Positions 40,417 to 49,903 of a stretch of 64,000 nt of DNA are shown here, piece after piece. The translations under genes were made by a program, and so were the position numbers. Location: the NCBI RefSeq assembly GCF_019603315.1, contig NZ_CP080649.1:2490176-2554175 (forward strand), read 5' to 3'. This DNA comes from Ruficoccus sp. ZRK36. GTDB taxonomy: Bacteria > Verrucomicrobiota > Verrucomicrobiia > Opitutales > Cerasicoccaceae. The notes under the pieces are model-generated. The model was given only the letters and a program-made list of their open reading frames with translations, did not search any database and was not told where the DNA came from. Each line of letters begins with the position of its first letter. Within the stretch, counting starts at the first letter, position 1.

Positions 40417-41598
40417 ATGTCACAAGATCGTTTATCCGTTTGGGCCAAAGGCATATCCCCGTCTCCAACGCTTGCCGTCGATGCGAAGGCAAAAGCCCTC
40501 AAGGCTGAAGGCAAGGATGTATGCGGGTTTGGAGCCGGCGAGCCCGATTTTGATACGCCCGAATTTATCAAGGAGGCGTGCGTAGAAGCTTTGCGCGCGG
40601 GGCAAACCAAGTATTGCCCCGCCGCCGGCTTGCCGGCCCTGAAGAAGGCGCTGGCCGAGAAGTACCAGCTCGATAATAACCTGGAGGTCGATCCGGCCCA
40701 GGTTGTTGTCAGCCCCGGTGGTAAATACTCCTGCTATCTGGCCATCCTGGCCACCTGCGGGCCCGGTGACGAGGTCGTCATCCCGGCTCCGTACTGGGTG
40801 AGCTACCCGGAGATGGCTAAGCTGGCCGGTGCGACGCCGGTCATCGTCAGCGCTGGAGAAGAGGCGGACTTTAAGATCACCGCCGATCAGCTGCGCGAGG
40901 CCATCACGCCGAAGACCAAACTGGTCATCCTCAACAGCCCCTCGAACCCGACGGGCACGATCTACACGCCCAAGGAAATTGAGGCGTTGGTTGAGGTATG
41001 CCTGAGCGCCGGTGTGCTGATCATGTCGGACGAAATCTACGAGTACCTGCTCTATGATGACGTCAAGCACCTCAGCCCTGCCTCGCTGAGTAAGGAAGCC
41101 GCCGCAGCGACGATCACCGTCTCCGGCTTCTCGAAGACATTTTCCATGACCGGCTGGCGTCTGGGTACGCTGGTCGCAGACCCTGCCATCGCCAAGGCCG
41201 TGGGCAACCTGCAGAGCCAGACCTCCTCGAACGCCACCACCTTCGCACAGTTTGGTGCGCTGGCCGCGCTGCAGAAGCGCGACGAGGCGCAGGCCGCTAT
41301 CGCACAGATGCTGGAGGTCTTCGACCGCCGCCGCCTGAAGCTCCTCAACGGCCTCAATGCGATCAAGGGCATCACCTGCCGCCGCGCGCAGGGTGCTTTC
41401 TATCTTTTCCCGTCAATGTCCAGCTTCGGGTTGAGTTCGACGGACTTTGCTGCCAAGCTGCTTGAGCAGGAGCTGGTCGCAGTCGTGCCGGGCGTTGCCT
41501 TTGGTGCGGATGCGTGTATGCGCCTGAGCTACGCGACCTCCGATGAGGTCATTGACAAAGGACTTGAACGGCTGGCGCGTTTCTGCCAGCAACTCTAA
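40417..41598 (+). CDS. aspC: Aspartate aminotransferase, class I
   Basis: Transfers the amino group between aspartate and 2-oxoglutarate using pyridoxal phosphate. 393 residues from the ATG at 40417, where the family N-terminus [18 protein letters not shown] begins; the frame continues upstream to 40330 but that part is leader RNA. Signatures: [28 protein letters not shown], and the PLP lysine in [16 protein letters not shown], with the substrate Arg in MRLSYATS. It is followed after 6 bases by the isocitrate dehydrogenase gene, so nitrogen assimilation and 2-oxoglutarate supply are linked. Confidence 0.92.
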   Translation: MSQDRLSVWAKGISPSPTLAVDAKAKALKAEGKDVCGFGAGEPDFDTPEFIKEACVEALRAGQTKYCPAAGLPALKKALAEKYQLDNNLEVDPAQVVVSPGGKYSCYLAILATCGPGDEVVIPAPYWVSYPEMAKLAGATPVIVSAGEEADFKITADQLREAITPKTKLVILNSPSNPTGTIYTPKEIEALVEVCLSAGVLIMSDEIYEYLLYDDVKHLSPASLSKEAAAATITVSGFSKTFSMTGWRLGTLVADPAIAKAVGNLQSQTSSNATTFAQFGALAALQKRDEAQAAIAQMLEVFDRRRLKLLNGLNAIKGITCRRAQGAFYLFPSMSSFGLSSTDFAAKLLEQELVAVVPGVAFGADACMRLSYATSDEVIDKGLERLARFCQQL

Positions 41599-41604
41599 TC
41601 TATC

Positions 41605-42837
41605 ATGAGCGAAAAAATCACCATTGAGAACGGTACTCTCATCGTGCCGGACAAGCCCGTCCTTCCCTTTATCGAGGGTGACGGCACCGGCCCGGACATC
41701 TGGAACGCTTCGGTTCGCGTCTTTGACGCCGCTGTCGAAAAAGCCTACGGCGGCTCGCGTAAGATCGAGTGGCTGGAAGTGCTCGCTGGCGAAAAAGCCT
41801 TTAATCAAACCGGCGACTGGCTGCCGCAGGCCACGCTCGACGCCTTCAAGGAATACCTCGTCGGCATCAAGGGCCCGCTGACCACTCCGGTCGGTGGCGG
41901 TATCCGCTCGCTGAATGTCGCCCTGCGCCAGATCCTGGACCTGTACGTGTGTCTGCGTCCGGTGCGTTGGTTCGAGGGTGTGCCCAGCCCGGTCAAGCGC
42001 CCTGACCTGACCGACATGGTGATCTTCCGTGAAAACTCCGAGGACATCTACGCCGGTATCGAGTTCGAGAACGGCACCGAAGACTGCGAAAAGCTGAAGG
42101 CTCTGCTGAAGGAAAACTTCCCCGGCCCGTTTAGCAAGGTTCGCTTCCCGGACACCACCGGCCTCGGCATCAAGCCCGTCTCCAAGGAAGGTACCTTCCG
42201 CCTGGTCAAGGCCGCCATCCAGTACGCGATCGACAACGAACGCGACTCGGTGACCCTCGTCCACAAGGGCAACATCATGAAGTTCACCGAAGGCGCCTTC
42301 CGCGACTGGGGCTACCAGTGCGCGAAGGAAGAGTTCGGCGCGACTGAGCTCGACGGCGGCCCGTGGTGCTCCTTCAAGTCGCCCAAGACCGGTAAGGACA
42401 TCATCATCAAGGACGTCATCGCCGACGCCATGCTGCAGCAGATCCTCACTCGCCCTGCCGAGTACGAGGTGCTGGCCACGCTGAACCTGAACGGTGACTA
42501 CATCTCCGACGCGCTCGCAGCCTGTGTGGGTGGCATCGGTATCGCTCCCGGCGGTAACATCAACTACACCACCGGCCACGCCATCTTTGAGGCTACCCAC
42601 GGTACCGCCCCGAAGTACGCCAACCAGGACAAGGTCAACCCCGGCTCGGTCATCCTCTCCGGCGAGATGATGTTCCGCTACATGGGCTGGACCGAAGCCG
42701 CTGACCTCATCATCAAGGGTGTGAACGGCGCTATCGGCAGCAAGACCGTGACCTACGACTTCGAGCGTCTGATGGACGGCGCGAAGCTGCTCAAGTGCTC
42801 CGAGTTCGGTGACGCTATCGTCGCCAACATGGACTAA
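41605..42837 (+). CDS. icd: NADP-dependent isocitrate dehydrogenase
   Basis: Converts isocitrate to 2-oxoglutarate in the TCA cycle. The 410-residue dimeric-type enzyme (E. coli class) has [12 protein letters not shown], the substrate loop [42 protein letters not shown], and the cofactor part [10 protein letters not shown] with later Lys/Tyr typical of NADP use. It shares an mRNA with aspC, which uses its product. The codon use is strongly biased, as in a highly expressed gene. It ends at a strong terminator. Confidence 0.95.
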   Translation: MSEKITIENGTLIVPDKPVLPFIEGDGTGPDIWNASVRVFDAAVEKAYGGSRKIEWLEVLAGEKAFNQTGDWLPQATLDAFKEYLVGIKGPLTTPVGGGIRSLNVALRQILDLYVCLRPVRWFEGVPSPVKRPDLTDMVIFRENSEDIYAGIEFENGTEDCEKLKALLKENFPGPFSKVRFPDTTGLGIKPVSKEGTFRLVKAAIQYAIDNERDSVTLVHKGNIMKFTEGAFRDWGYQCAKEEFGATELDGGPWCSFKSPKTGKDIIIKDVIADAMLQQILTRPAEYEVLATLNLNGDYISDALAACVGGIGIAPGGNINYTTGHAIFEATHGTAPKYANQDKVNPGSVILSGEMMFRYMGWTEAADLIIKGVNGAIGSKTVTYDFERLMDGAKLLKCSEFGDAIVANMD

Positions 42838-42870
42838 GGCACACTGCCGCGTATCCACGATACCTTTACA

Positions 42871-42902
42871 AGCCAGCCGGTTCTCCGGCTGGCTTTTTTT
42901 TG
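42871..42902 (+). terminator. Strong terminator of the aspC-icd operon
   Basis: AGCCAGCCGG-TTCT-CCGGCTGGCT, a perfect 10-bp stem, followed by a run of T. On the other strand it faces the end of a convergent gene 17 bases away. Confidence 0.93.
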
Positions 42903-42918
42903 TGCGCGGGTGGGGTGG

Positions 42919-43656
42919 CTACAAGGCCTTCGCCATCATCCACACGGCCATCGCGATCATCATCAGGTTTTCCGTCAGCGAGATGAAACCGAGTGGCACA
43001 CTGCTGTCACCGCCTACGCAGGCACATTTCAGGTCGCGCTTTTCGACGTAAACGGCTTTGATAATCGATACAGCCCCAATCCCGCTTGCGATGAGCACCA
43101 CAGGGGCGACGATCCACGTCAGCAGGCCTGCGATCATGAGTATGCCGCCTCCCGCCTCGATGAAGGCGTAGAGATACGCGTAGGGCACATAGCGTTGGGC
43201 TACGAGGTCGTACTGGACAAAGCCGGTGGCGTAGCCTTTTAAGTCCTGGAGTTTCTGAATGCCGAGTGCACACATACTGAAGGCGATAAACAGCTCAAGG
43301 ATGCGTATGATATTCAGCGCCCCGAGCATGGCCCAGGTCGTGGTCAAAGCCATCAGCAGGGTGACTGCGAAGATGGCAATGACTGGCTGATAGGTTTCGC
43401 CTTCTTTCGGGTCTGGGCTTTTGCCAAGGTGTTCTCGCAGTTCGTCGTAGCCCCCGAGGTGCTTTCCTTCGATAAAGATTTGCGGAGTTTCATCGTACCC
43501 ATGCTCCTTCTGGTAAGCCTTGTTGGCGTCCATTGATTCGAGGTGGTGGTCGTCTACCCGATAGCCGTTTCGCTTGAGTAGATCGAGTGCCTTGATGCCC
43601 CAGGGACACAGGTGGTCGGGCGTTACCATTCGGTAGATCGTGGCATTCTTTTTCAT
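42919..43656 (-). CDS. Glutaredoxin-like domain fused to a MauE/DoxX-like membrane part
   Basis: 245 residues. An N-terminal glutaredoxin-like domain (about 1-80) has CPWG in place of CPxC, so a single active Cys17, and TPQIFIEGKHLGG as the cis-Pro and glutathione-site region. About four membrane spans follow (85-245), with LELFIAFSMCALGIQKLQDL and a CAC pair in KRDLKCACVGGD, resembling MauE/DoxX redox membrane proteins. It likely passes electrons to periplasmic disulfides or binds a metal; the partner is unknown. A related CPWC glutaredoxin is encoded at 45331-45618. Confidence 0.8.
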   Translation of the reverse strand: MKKNATIYRMVTPDHLCPWGIKALDLLKRNGYRVDDHHLESMDANKAYQKEHGYDETPQIFIEGKHLGGYDELREHLGKSPDPKEGETYQPVIAIFAVTLLMALTTTWAMLGALNIIRILELFIAFSMCALGIQKLQDLKGYATGFVQYDLVAQRYVPYAYLYAFIEAGGGILMIAGLLTWIVAPVVLIASGIGAVSIIKAVYVEKRDLKCACVGGDSSVPLGFISLTENLMMIAMAVWMMAKAL

Positions 43657-43797
43657 GGTAAATCCGTTGGTTTAATCGTTCGTTGGCCCGCCGAATCTCT
43701 CAGGGGCGGGCTGCTTTGTATGAACTACTATAACGCAGCCTGAGCGTTATTTCCAACGGATCACCGGATCGACCGCAGTCACGGACCCGGTTTTAAA

Positions 43798-43822
43798 CAG
43801 CTTTACGCAAGCTGTGCCCGTC
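43798..43822 (-). terminator. Weak terminator of the AI-2E family gene
   Basis: ACAGCTT-TACGC-AAGCTGT is a 7-bp stem; on the leftward strand the gene end lies before it. The tail after the stem, GTTTAAAACC, is only partly T-rich. Confidence 0.35.
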
Positions 43823-43854
43823 CAGTTTCCACCCCGTAAATGAGGCTCGTAAGA

Positions 43855-45072
43855 CTACGCCTCAGCAGCTTTGTCGGGCGGCGTTTCGAGTGAGCTGTCA
43901 CCGCCATTGGTGAGCATGGGCAGGTACTTGACCTTGGCCAGACGCCAGGCGACCACAAAGAACGCCGTCAACGGGATGGCGAGGATCATGCCGAGGATGC
44001 CGTTCAGGGCGGTGCCCCAGAAGAAGATCGCGATGATGATGACCATCGGGTGCAGTCCGGTGCGGTCGCCCATGATCTTCGGGGTCAGGAAGTAGCCCTC
44101 CAGCGCCTGCACGACGGCGAAGACGATCAGCACGTAGATGATGGTGTTCATCCCGCCGTCGGCCTGCAGATAGCCGATGGGCAGGGCCATCCCCAGCCCG
44201 AGGATGGTGCCGAGGTAGGGGATGATGTTGAGAAAGCCCATGGCCATCCCGATGAAGAACCCGAACTTTAGCCCGGCGATGGTGAAGCCGATGGCGTAGC
44301 AGAGGCCCATGATCAGCCCGATCACGATTTGCCCACGGAAGAACGAAACGATGATGCCGACAAACTCGCGTACGAGGAAGACCAGGTCGTCACGGACTTT
44401 TTCGTTGAGGAAGACCAGCTCGTGCTTGAGGTCCTGCGAGAAGTCGCGGTTGCTCAGCAGGAGAAAGAACAGATAAACCGGAATGATCGCCGTCTGGGCC
44501 GAGATGGAGAAAAAGGTGAGCAGGCCCTGTCCGGACTTTTCGATCAGCCCGACCATGCTCCCGGCACTGTTTTTGACCATCTCCAGGAGGCGGTTGGCCA
44601 GCTCGCCGCTCTGGTCCATCATCTGGTTCCATTTTTGCTCCCCGAAGATGTCCTTACCGATGGTCATCAAGTCGGGGAACTTACTGCGGATGCCCTCGAC
44701 CAGCCCCGTGATCTGGTCGGGAAGTGTCTGGAAGAAATGGATGATCTGCTTGTCAAACAGCTCGACCACCGCATAGACGCCCGCTCCGAGGATGAGGATG
44801 GCCAGCGCATATAAAACAAGGATCGAGGGGATGAGCCCGATATGCAGCGTGCGGCTGATGAGGCCGACTACCGGGCGCAACAGCATGGCCAGAATGCCGG
44901 CTACGGCCAGGGGCCAGAGGACACCACTAAAGGTGCCGACAAAGAGCTTTAGCAGGTAGAAGCACAGCAGGACGACCGCGCATAGGAAAACAACACCCAG
45001 GGCGGTGAGGGCGGCGACGACGATGCGCTTTTGCAGATCACTGAAAACTCTTTCCGGCTGCTTCTCACCCAT
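43855..45072 (-). CDS. AI-2E family transporter
   Basis: A 405-residue membrane protein with about eight spans. The family pattern is a first pair of spans, a long amphipathic middle (about 120-200, ELFDKQIIHFFQTLPDQITGLVEGIRSKFP), and the conserved block FFRGQIVIGLIMGLCYAIGF with FLNIIPYLGTILGLGMALP. Members range from quorum-signal exporters to ion antiporters, so the substrate is open. In marine bacteria some work as Na+(Li+)/H+ antiporters (family knowledge). It stands alone between two redox genes. Confidence 0.87.
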   Translation of the reverse strand: MGEKQPERVFSDLQKRIVVAALTALGVVFLCAVVLLCFYLLKLFVGTFSGVLWPLAVAGILAMLLRPVVGLISRTLHIGLIPSILVLYALAILILGAGVYAVVELFDKQIIHFFQTLPDQITGLVEGIRSKFPDLMTIGKDIFGEQKWNQMMDQSGELANRLLEMVKNSAGSMVGLIEKSGQGLLTFFSISAQTAIIPVYLFFLLLSNRDFSQDLKHELVFLNEKVRDDLVFLVREFVGIIVSFFRGQIVIGLIMGLCYAIGFTIAGLKFGFFIGMAMGFLNIIPYLGTILGLGMALPIGYLQADGGMNTIIYVLIVFAVVQALEGYFLTPKIMGDRTGLHPMVIIIAIFFWGTALNGILGMILAIPLTAFFVVAWRLAKVKYLPMLTNGGDSSLETPPDKAAEA

Positions 45073-45330
45073 GGAGGAGAGGATGCCGAGGGTATCTGCC
45101 GTGTCGAGGTTTTATATCACACCCGAGCCCCTGCCGGGTTGCACCCGGGGGCTCTGAGGCCTCCGCTTGGAGCGTCGGCCTGGACAACGGCGACTGACGC
45201 CGGCTCAATCGAACTTCACACAGCCTGCGCAGGCAGGGTGCGAAACTTGTAGGCGAACTACTATTTACTGTGAGCGATGTGGCAGAGCCCCATCAAGATG
45301 TGCAGCATCTAAGGCGAAGGGCATTGCCCT
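45073..45330. other. Gap without recognised feature
   Basis: 258 bases between two leftward genes. It should contain the promoter of the AI-2E family gene, but no clear boxes were seen. No gene or RNA is recognised. Confidence 0.4.
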
Positions 45331-45618
45331 TTAGTCGTCTTCGTAGTTATCGGCGAGGCCGAGGTCGCGGCGGACTTCGGGCTCTTCGGCCAGGGCGTCC
45401 TTAAGCTCTTCCACGCTGAAATCGGCCACCATGAAGTCGCCGTATTCGAGGGTAGGGGTCTTTGTCTGGCCGCTAACTTCGATCATGCGTTGCATGTTTT
45501 GCGCGCTCAGATTGACGTCGCGCAGGTCGACCTCGATCGCGTGTTTCTGGAAGAATGCCATGGCCTCGCGGCACCAGGGGCAGCCTCGCTTGATATAGAG
45601 TATGGGGTGTTTGGACAT
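45331..45618 (-). CDS. Glutaredoxin family protein
   Basis: 95 residues. The thioredoxin-fold start LYIKRGCPWCREAM carries the dithiol motif CPWC (13-16). TKTPTLEYG provides the cis-Pro and an acidic tail follows. It reduces disulfides or mixed glutathione disulfides in the cytoplasm. The cis-Pro segment and VADFSVEEL deviate from classical Grx, so a specialised partner is possible. It is divergent from uvrA; no operon partners. Confidence 0.88.
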   Translation of the reverse strand: MSKHPILYIKRGCPWCREAMAFFQKHAIEVDLRDVNLSAQNMQRMIEVSGQTKTPTLEYGDFMVADFSVEELKDALAEEPEVRRDLGLADNYEDD

Positions 45619-45796
45619 GACGTTCAGGCGTTGAGATTGAATGACTTAAACCAATCACGGCAAGTCATTCGCCGCAACTCTTTTCGGACGATTTACGGGT
45701 GCTAAACAAACGCTGCTTGGCCTTGCGGTGAGCGCGAAATGAGGGCAGGTTATTCCTTTTGTTTAGAGCCGAGGGGAAGCATATTTGCACGAGACG

Positions 45797-48655
45797 ATGA
45801 GCCAGATAGAGAGTCAGCCCAACATCCATATCAAGGGGGCCCGCCAGCATAACCTGCGCGACCTCGAGCTGCACATCCCGCGCGGGCAGCTCGTGGTCAT
45901 CACCGGTGTATCCGGCTCGGGTAAGTCCACGCTGGCCTTTGACACGCTCTATGCCGAGGGCTACCGCAAGTACATGGAGAGCCTCTCGGCGCGCGCCCGG
46001 CAGTACCTGGACCAGCTACCGCGCCCGGATGTGGACTTTATCCACGGGCTGCCGCCGGTCGTCGCCATCGAGCAGCGCACGATCACCGGCGCGAATCCGC
46101 GCAGCACGGTCGCCACGGTGACGGAGATCGCCGACTATGCCCGGCTGCTGTGGACTGTCTGCGGGGAGCAGTTTGATCCGGTGGACGGCGCGCCGATCGA
46201 GCGGCGTTCACTCGACGAGTGCATCGCCCGCATCTATGAGGAGCCGGAGGGGAGCCGCCTGATGCTGCTGGCCCCCGCGCTCACGGCGAAGCCCGCTGTC
46301 CTGCGCGAGGAGCTGCCCCGGCTGCGGCAGAAAGGCTTTCTGCGCGTGCGTATCGACGGGGAAATACGTGAGCTGGCCGACGACAAGATCATCCCCTCCG
46401 GCAGCCGTGAGATTCCGGTCGATGTCGTGGTGGACCGCATCGTCCTGGCCCCGGACCAGCGCGGGCGTATCGCCGACTCGCTGGAGCTGGCCTTCCGCGA
46501 GGGCGGGGACCGTGCGGTTGTCATGGTGCAGCATGACAGGGAAAGCCCGTGGCATGAGTTCAAGCTCAGCCAGGCGCTGGCAGGCACACGCTCAGGCATC
46601 GTGTACGAGCCGCTCTCGACGCGCTCCTTTTCGTGGAATAGCCCGGAGGGCGCCTGCCCGACCTGTGGCGGCCTGGGCCAGACGATGCAGTTTAGCGACG
46701 AGCTGGTCATCCCCGACCCGGAGAAGACCGTGCGGGGTGGGGCGGTCAAGCCCTGGCGCCTCGGCTCAAAGGCGATGATCATCAAGCGCAACGCCATCCT
46801 CAAACAACTGGCCGAGCAGCTACCCTTTGACCCGAAAGTACCCTGGAGCGAACTGCCGGAAGACGTCCGCCATACGATCCTGCACGGGGCCGGTGATCGA
46901 CTCTTTTCCTTTAAGCTCAAACCCGGCAATACCAAGCCCGAGGCCCTGCCGTTTGCGGGGGTCATCGCGGACCTTGAGGAGTCGCGCCGCACGACCAGCA
47001 GCGATGGCTTTCGAGCGCGGCTCATGGCCTACCAGGTCACCTCGCTGTGTCCGGACTGCAAGGGGAGCCGCCTGAACGCCCGCGCGCGAAACGTCCGCGT
47101 CGAGGGGGTGTCTTTCACGGACTTTATCGGGCTGGGGATCGAGCGGGCACGCGAGTTTATCGAAACGCTCAGCCGTGGCGGAGACAGATACAAGTCGGCC
47201 GCCGACGCCGTGCGCGGTCTGCGTGAGCGGCTCGGGTTCTTGTCCGAGGTCGGGCTGGAGTACCTGACGCTCGACCGTGGCTATGCCACGCTCTCTGGCG
47301 GCGAGGCCCAGCGTGTGCGTCTGGCCACTCAGCTCGGGATGGGGCTCGTTGGCGTGGCCTACATCCTCGACGAGCCGAGCATCGGCCTGCACCCGGTGGA
47401 CAATCAGCGCCTGATCGAGACGCTCACCGGCCTGCGAGACCGTGGGAACGCCGTGCTCGTGGTCGAGCATGACGCTGACACCATGCGTGTGGCCGACCAG
47501 TTAATCGAGCTGGGGCCCGGCGCGGGCGATACCGGTGGCGAGTTGATCTTTCAGGGGACGGTAGAGGAGTGCATCGCCTCCCCGCGTTCGCGCACCGGCC
47601 CGTACCTATCCGGTAAAAGCGAGATCATGCGCGATGCGCGTCCGCTCGATCCGCGCCACGGCCACCTCACGGTAATCGGTGCGCGCGAGAACAACCTGCG
47701 CGACCTCAATGTGGGCTTCCCGCTGGGGCTGCTGACGGTCGTGTGCGGCGTTTCCGGTTCGGGTAAGAGCACGCTCGTGAACGACATCCTGGCGCGCGCG
47801 GCGGCCTTTAAGCTCAATGGCGCAAAGGCCATCCCCGGCCTGCACAAGGAGATCGACGGGCTGAACAATTTCAAAACCGTGGTGCGCGTGGATCAGGAGC
47901 CGATCGGGCGCAGCCCGCGCTCGAACCCGGCTACGTACGTGAAGCTTTTCGATCAGTTGCGCGATCTCTTCTCGAAGTGCCCGCTGGCCAAGGTCCGTGG
48001 CTACAAGCCGAGTCGCTTCAGCTTTAACGTGCGCGGGGGGCGCTGCGAGAAGTGTCAGGGCGACGGCCAGATCAAGCTCGATATGCAGTTCCTCGGAGAC
48101 GTGTTCGTGGAGTGCCCGAGCTGCCGTGGTCAGCGCTATAACCGCGAGACGCTGGAGATCCGCTTCAAGGGCTACAACATCGCCGAAGTCCTCGACATGA
48201 CGGTTGAGGAGGCGATGCGGCACTTCCGCAACCAACCGAAGATTTTTGAAAAGCTCTCCACGCTGGCAGCGGTGGGCCTCGGCTACGTCAAGCTCGGCCA
48301 ACCCGCCAACACGCTCTCCGGCGGGGAGGCCCAGCGCATCAAGCTCTCGCTCGAGCTTTCGCGCCGCCAGCAGGGGCAGACCCTGTACCTGCTCGACGAG
48401 CCCACGACCGGCCTGCACTGGGAAGACATCCAGAAGCTGATGGACCTGCTCTTCCAGCTCCGGGACGCCGGTAACACCGTGGTCATCATCGAGCACCAGC
48501 TCGATGTCATCGCGCTGGCTGACTGGCTGATCGAGCTCGGCCCCGGCGGCGGTAAAAACGGTGGCCATCTGGTCTTTGAAGGAACCCCCTGCGATATGGC
48601 GCACGCCGAAGGCTCGCCCACCGGTGCCGCTCTGCGTGCCGCCGGACGAGGGTAG
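45797..48655 (+). CDS. uvrA: Excinuclease ABC subunit A
   Basis: Damage-recognition ATPase of nucleotide excision repair. 952 residues from the ATG at 45797 (a TTG four codons earlier is less likely). Both ABC halves are complete: Walker [10 protein letters not shown] at 37-45 and again in [15 protein letters not shown], signatures [12 protein letters not shown] and [12 protein letters not shown], and Walker B in ILDEPSIGL and LLDEPTTGL. Zinc motifs CPDCKGSRL and CEKCQGDGQ with [10 protein letters not shown] are present. In the first zinc module only ACPTCGGLG is present; the preceding CxxC partner is missing. It stands alone, divergent from a glutaredoxin gene. Confidence 0.95.
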   Translation: MSQIESQPNIHIKGARQHNLRDLELHIPRGQLVVITGVSGSGKSTLAFDTLYAEGYRKYMESLSARARQYLDQLPRPDVDFIHGLPPVVAIEQRTITGANPRSTVATVTEIADYARLLWTVCGEQFDPVDGAPIERRSLDECIARIYEEPEGSRLMLLAPALTAKPAVLREELPRLRQKGFLRVRIDGEIRELADDKIIPSGSREIPVDVVVDRIVLAPDQRGRIADSLELAFREGGDRAVVMVQHDRESPWHEFKLSQALAGTRSGIVYEPLSTRSFSWNSPEGACPTCGGLGQTMQFSDELVIPDPEKTVRGGAVKPWRLGSKAMIIKRNAILKQLAEQLPFDPKVPWSELPEDVRHTILHGAGDRLFSFKLKPGNTKPEALPFAGVIADLEESRRTTSSDGFRARLMAYQVTSLCPDCKGSRLNARARNVRVEGVSFTDFIGLGIERAREFIETLSRGGDRYKSAADAVRGLRERLGFLSEVGLEYLTLDRGYATLSGGEAQRVRLATQLGMGLVGVAYILDEPSIGLHPVDNQRLIETLTGLRDRGNAVLVVEHDADTMRVADQLIELGPGAGDTGGELIFQGTVEECIASPRSRTGPYLSGKSEIMRDARPLDPRHGHLTVIGARENNLRDLNVGFPLGLLTVVCGVSGSGKSTLVNDILARAAAFKLNGAKAIPGLHKEIDGLNNFKTVVRVDQEPIGRSPRSNPATYVKLFDQLRDLFSKCPLAKVRGYKPSRFSFNVRGGRCEKCQGDGQIKLDMQFLGDVFVECPSCRGQRYNRETLEIRFKGYNIAEVLDMTVEEAMRHFRNQPKIFEKLSTLAAVGLGYVKLGQPANTLSGGEAQRIKLSLELSRRQQGQTLYLLDEPTTGLHWEDIQKLMDLLFQLRDAGNTVVIIEHQLDVIALADWLIELGPGGGKNGGHLVFEGTPCDMAHAEGSPTGAALRAAGRG

Positions 48656-48662
48656 GGGGTGG

Positions 48663-48700
48663 GAGCTTTTTTCCGGGGCTGCGCGCCCCACGCCCCGCTG
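48663..48700. repeat. Left arm of long imperfect inverted repeat
   Basis: Begins GAGCTT, ends CGCCCCGCTG, with core GCGCCCCACGCCCCGC (48683-48698). It matches the reverse complement of 48901-48946, which begins GAGCTT and has GCGCCCCCACGCCCCGC. The two arms enclose about 200 bases. Confidence 0.65.
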
Positions 48701-48721
48701 TGCGTGACCACACTGGACATT

Positions 48722-48762
48722 GATGGGGCGACGCCCCATCGCTCACTGCGTTCGCTGCCCCA
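48722..48762. repeat. Internal hairpin with CACTGCG tail
   Basis: GATGGGGCG-A-CGCCCCATC is a perfect 9-bp stem (48722-48740), followed by GCTCACTGCGTTCGCTGCCCC. The layout resembles the hairpins at 2439-2467. Confidence 0.55.
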
Positions 48763-48821
48763 ATAACAGGCATCTCCTATGGACTATGTCCTGAGGTGGC
48801 GACCCAGTTTTGATGCTCTGC

Positions 48822-48866
48822 TCAGCGATTACGTGAACCAGCAAAGCTGGTTCACGTAATCGCTGA
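48822..48866. repeat. Perfect 21-bp inverted repeat
   Basis: The left arm (48822-48842, starting TCAGCGATTACG) is the exact reverse complement of the right arm (48846-48866, ending CGTAATCGCTGA), with the three-base spacer AAA. There is no T-run after it. Perfect arms this long are rare in non-mobile DNA and imply selection or recent formation. Confidence 0.9.
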
Positions 48867-48900
48867 CACGATGCGTAGGATCGAAAGTGCAGCCCTCGGC

Positions 48901-48946
48901 TGCCGCGGGGCGTGGGGGCGCGGAGCCCCCAGAAAAAAAGAAGCTC
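48901..48946. repeat. Right arm of long imperfect inverted repeat
   Basis: Partner of 48663-48700. It also contains GGGGGCGCGGAGCCCCC, itself a hairpin. Confidence 0.65.
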
Positions 48947-48995
48947 GCTATCGGACGTTGCCAAGGGCGGGGTGAGGTGTCAGGGTGGCCGGTTC

Positions 48996-49841
48996 ATGAA
49001 ACCGCAGAAGAGAAAGCCGGGACGCAAGCCGGTGCCAAGTGAACTGCGCCACCGGATCAACGCCGGGCGGGTCGCGGTGAAGAACCAGATTGCATTTTTT
49101 GAAGGCCAGTTCGGGCAGGTCGAGAGCCAGTGGAAGGAAGACGATACCCGCGTGACCTTTGCCGACTTCGCGATTTCAGAGAAGGTATTTACCGAGCTGC
49201 GTCGCTCCTTCCCGCACGACGACTACTGCAGCGAGGAGTCCAACCCCGAGGACGAGGTGATGCAGCTTGAGGCCGAGTATGCCTGGATCATCGACCCCAT
49301 CGACGGGACGAATAACTACGCTCTCGGCGTACCGATGTGCGGCATTTCTCTGGCGCTGCTGCGTAATGGCGAGCCGATCTACGGCTATATCTACGACTTT
49401 TCCCGCCGGGTACTCGTCCAGGGGGGCGAAGGCGAGGGCGTGCTCGATGGCACCCAAAGGGGGCGCGTGATCACGGATGAGCCGACCCCTCACAGCCACT
49501 TTGCGACGAACTTTCCCTACTCACCCGAGGACCTGACACGTATGCGCCCGCTGTTTGAAAAGTATCGGGTGCGCTGCTTCGGGAGTGCGGCGTTGAACCT
49601 CACCTACACCGCTATCGGTAAGCTGGCCGCGTGCGTGGACTTTCGGGTCAAGCTGTGGGATGTGGCTGCAGGGTTCGCGCTGATCAAGGCGGCGGGCGGG
49701 GAGATCGTCTATCTGGACGAGCCGCTGTTTCCCATCGACAGCTTTCACGTGCACATGCCACCCGTTCGCTACGTGGCGGGGAGCCCGGCCTTTTGCCGTG
49801 TCGTGAAAGAATGCTACGAAGCCTCTGCCAAGAGCGAGTAG
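48996..49841 (+). CDS. Inositol monophosphatase family phosphatase
   Basis: 281 residues from the ATG at 48996 (MKPQKRKPGRK); the upstream in-frame stretch is repeat DNA. Metal and catalytic motifs of the family are present: a Glu pair in SEESNPED, the key WIIDPIDGTNNYALG, and the C-terminal KLWDVAAGFALIKAAGG. Substrates in this family include inositol phosphate, 3'-phosphoadenosine 5'-phosphate, fructose bisphosphate and histidinol phosphate; the sequence does not decide. The basic N-terminal extension is unusual. No signal peptide. Confidence 0.87.
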   Translation: MKPQKRKPGRKPVPSELRHRINAGRVAVKNQIAFFEGQFGQVESQWKEDDTRVTFADFAISEKVFTELRRSFPHDDYCSEESNPEDEVMQLEAEYAWIIDPIDGTNNYALGVPMCGISLALLRNGEPIYGYIYDFSRRVLVQGGEGEGVLDGTQRGRVITDEPTPHSHFATNFPYSPEDLTRMRPLFEKYRVRCFGSAALNLTYTAIGKLAACVDFRVKLWDVAAGFALIKAAGGEIVYLDEPLFPIDSFHVHMPPVRYVAGSPAFCRVVKECYEASAKSE

Positions 49842-49843
49842 CA

Positions 49844-49859
49844 GGTACAGGCCTGTACC
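49844..49859. repeat. Perfect 16-bp palindrome
   Basis: GGTACAGGCCTGTACC lies three bases after the phosphatase stop. It may help end that transcript, but no T-run follows. Confidence 0.5.
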
Positions 49860-49865
49860 GGTAAC

Positions 49866-49896
49866 CAAAAAACGCGGCTTAATGGCGTGCCGCGTA
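49866..49896 (-). terminator. Terminator of the 194-residue exported protein gene
   Basis: On the leftward strand ACGCGGC, ten bases, GCCGCGT, then TTTTTTGG. It starts eight bases after the stop codon of the gene at 49904-50488. Confidence 0.8.
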
Positions 49897-49903
49897 TAGG
49901 TCT

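Larger units (their letters stand above)
48656..48995. other. 340-base gap filled by nested inverted repeats
   Basis: Contains outer imperfect arms (48663-48700 and 48901-48946), an inner 9-bp hairpin (48722-48740) and a perfect 21-bp palindrome (48822-48866). No gene is supported. The promoter of the downstream phosphatase-like gene must lie here but was not identified. Confidence 0.7.

Noticed and set aside
48822-48866. Palindrome considered as a parS centromere site
   Set aside because: Only GTTCACGT resembles part of TGTTTCACGTGAAACA; the full 16-base consensus is not present and the arms are too long.
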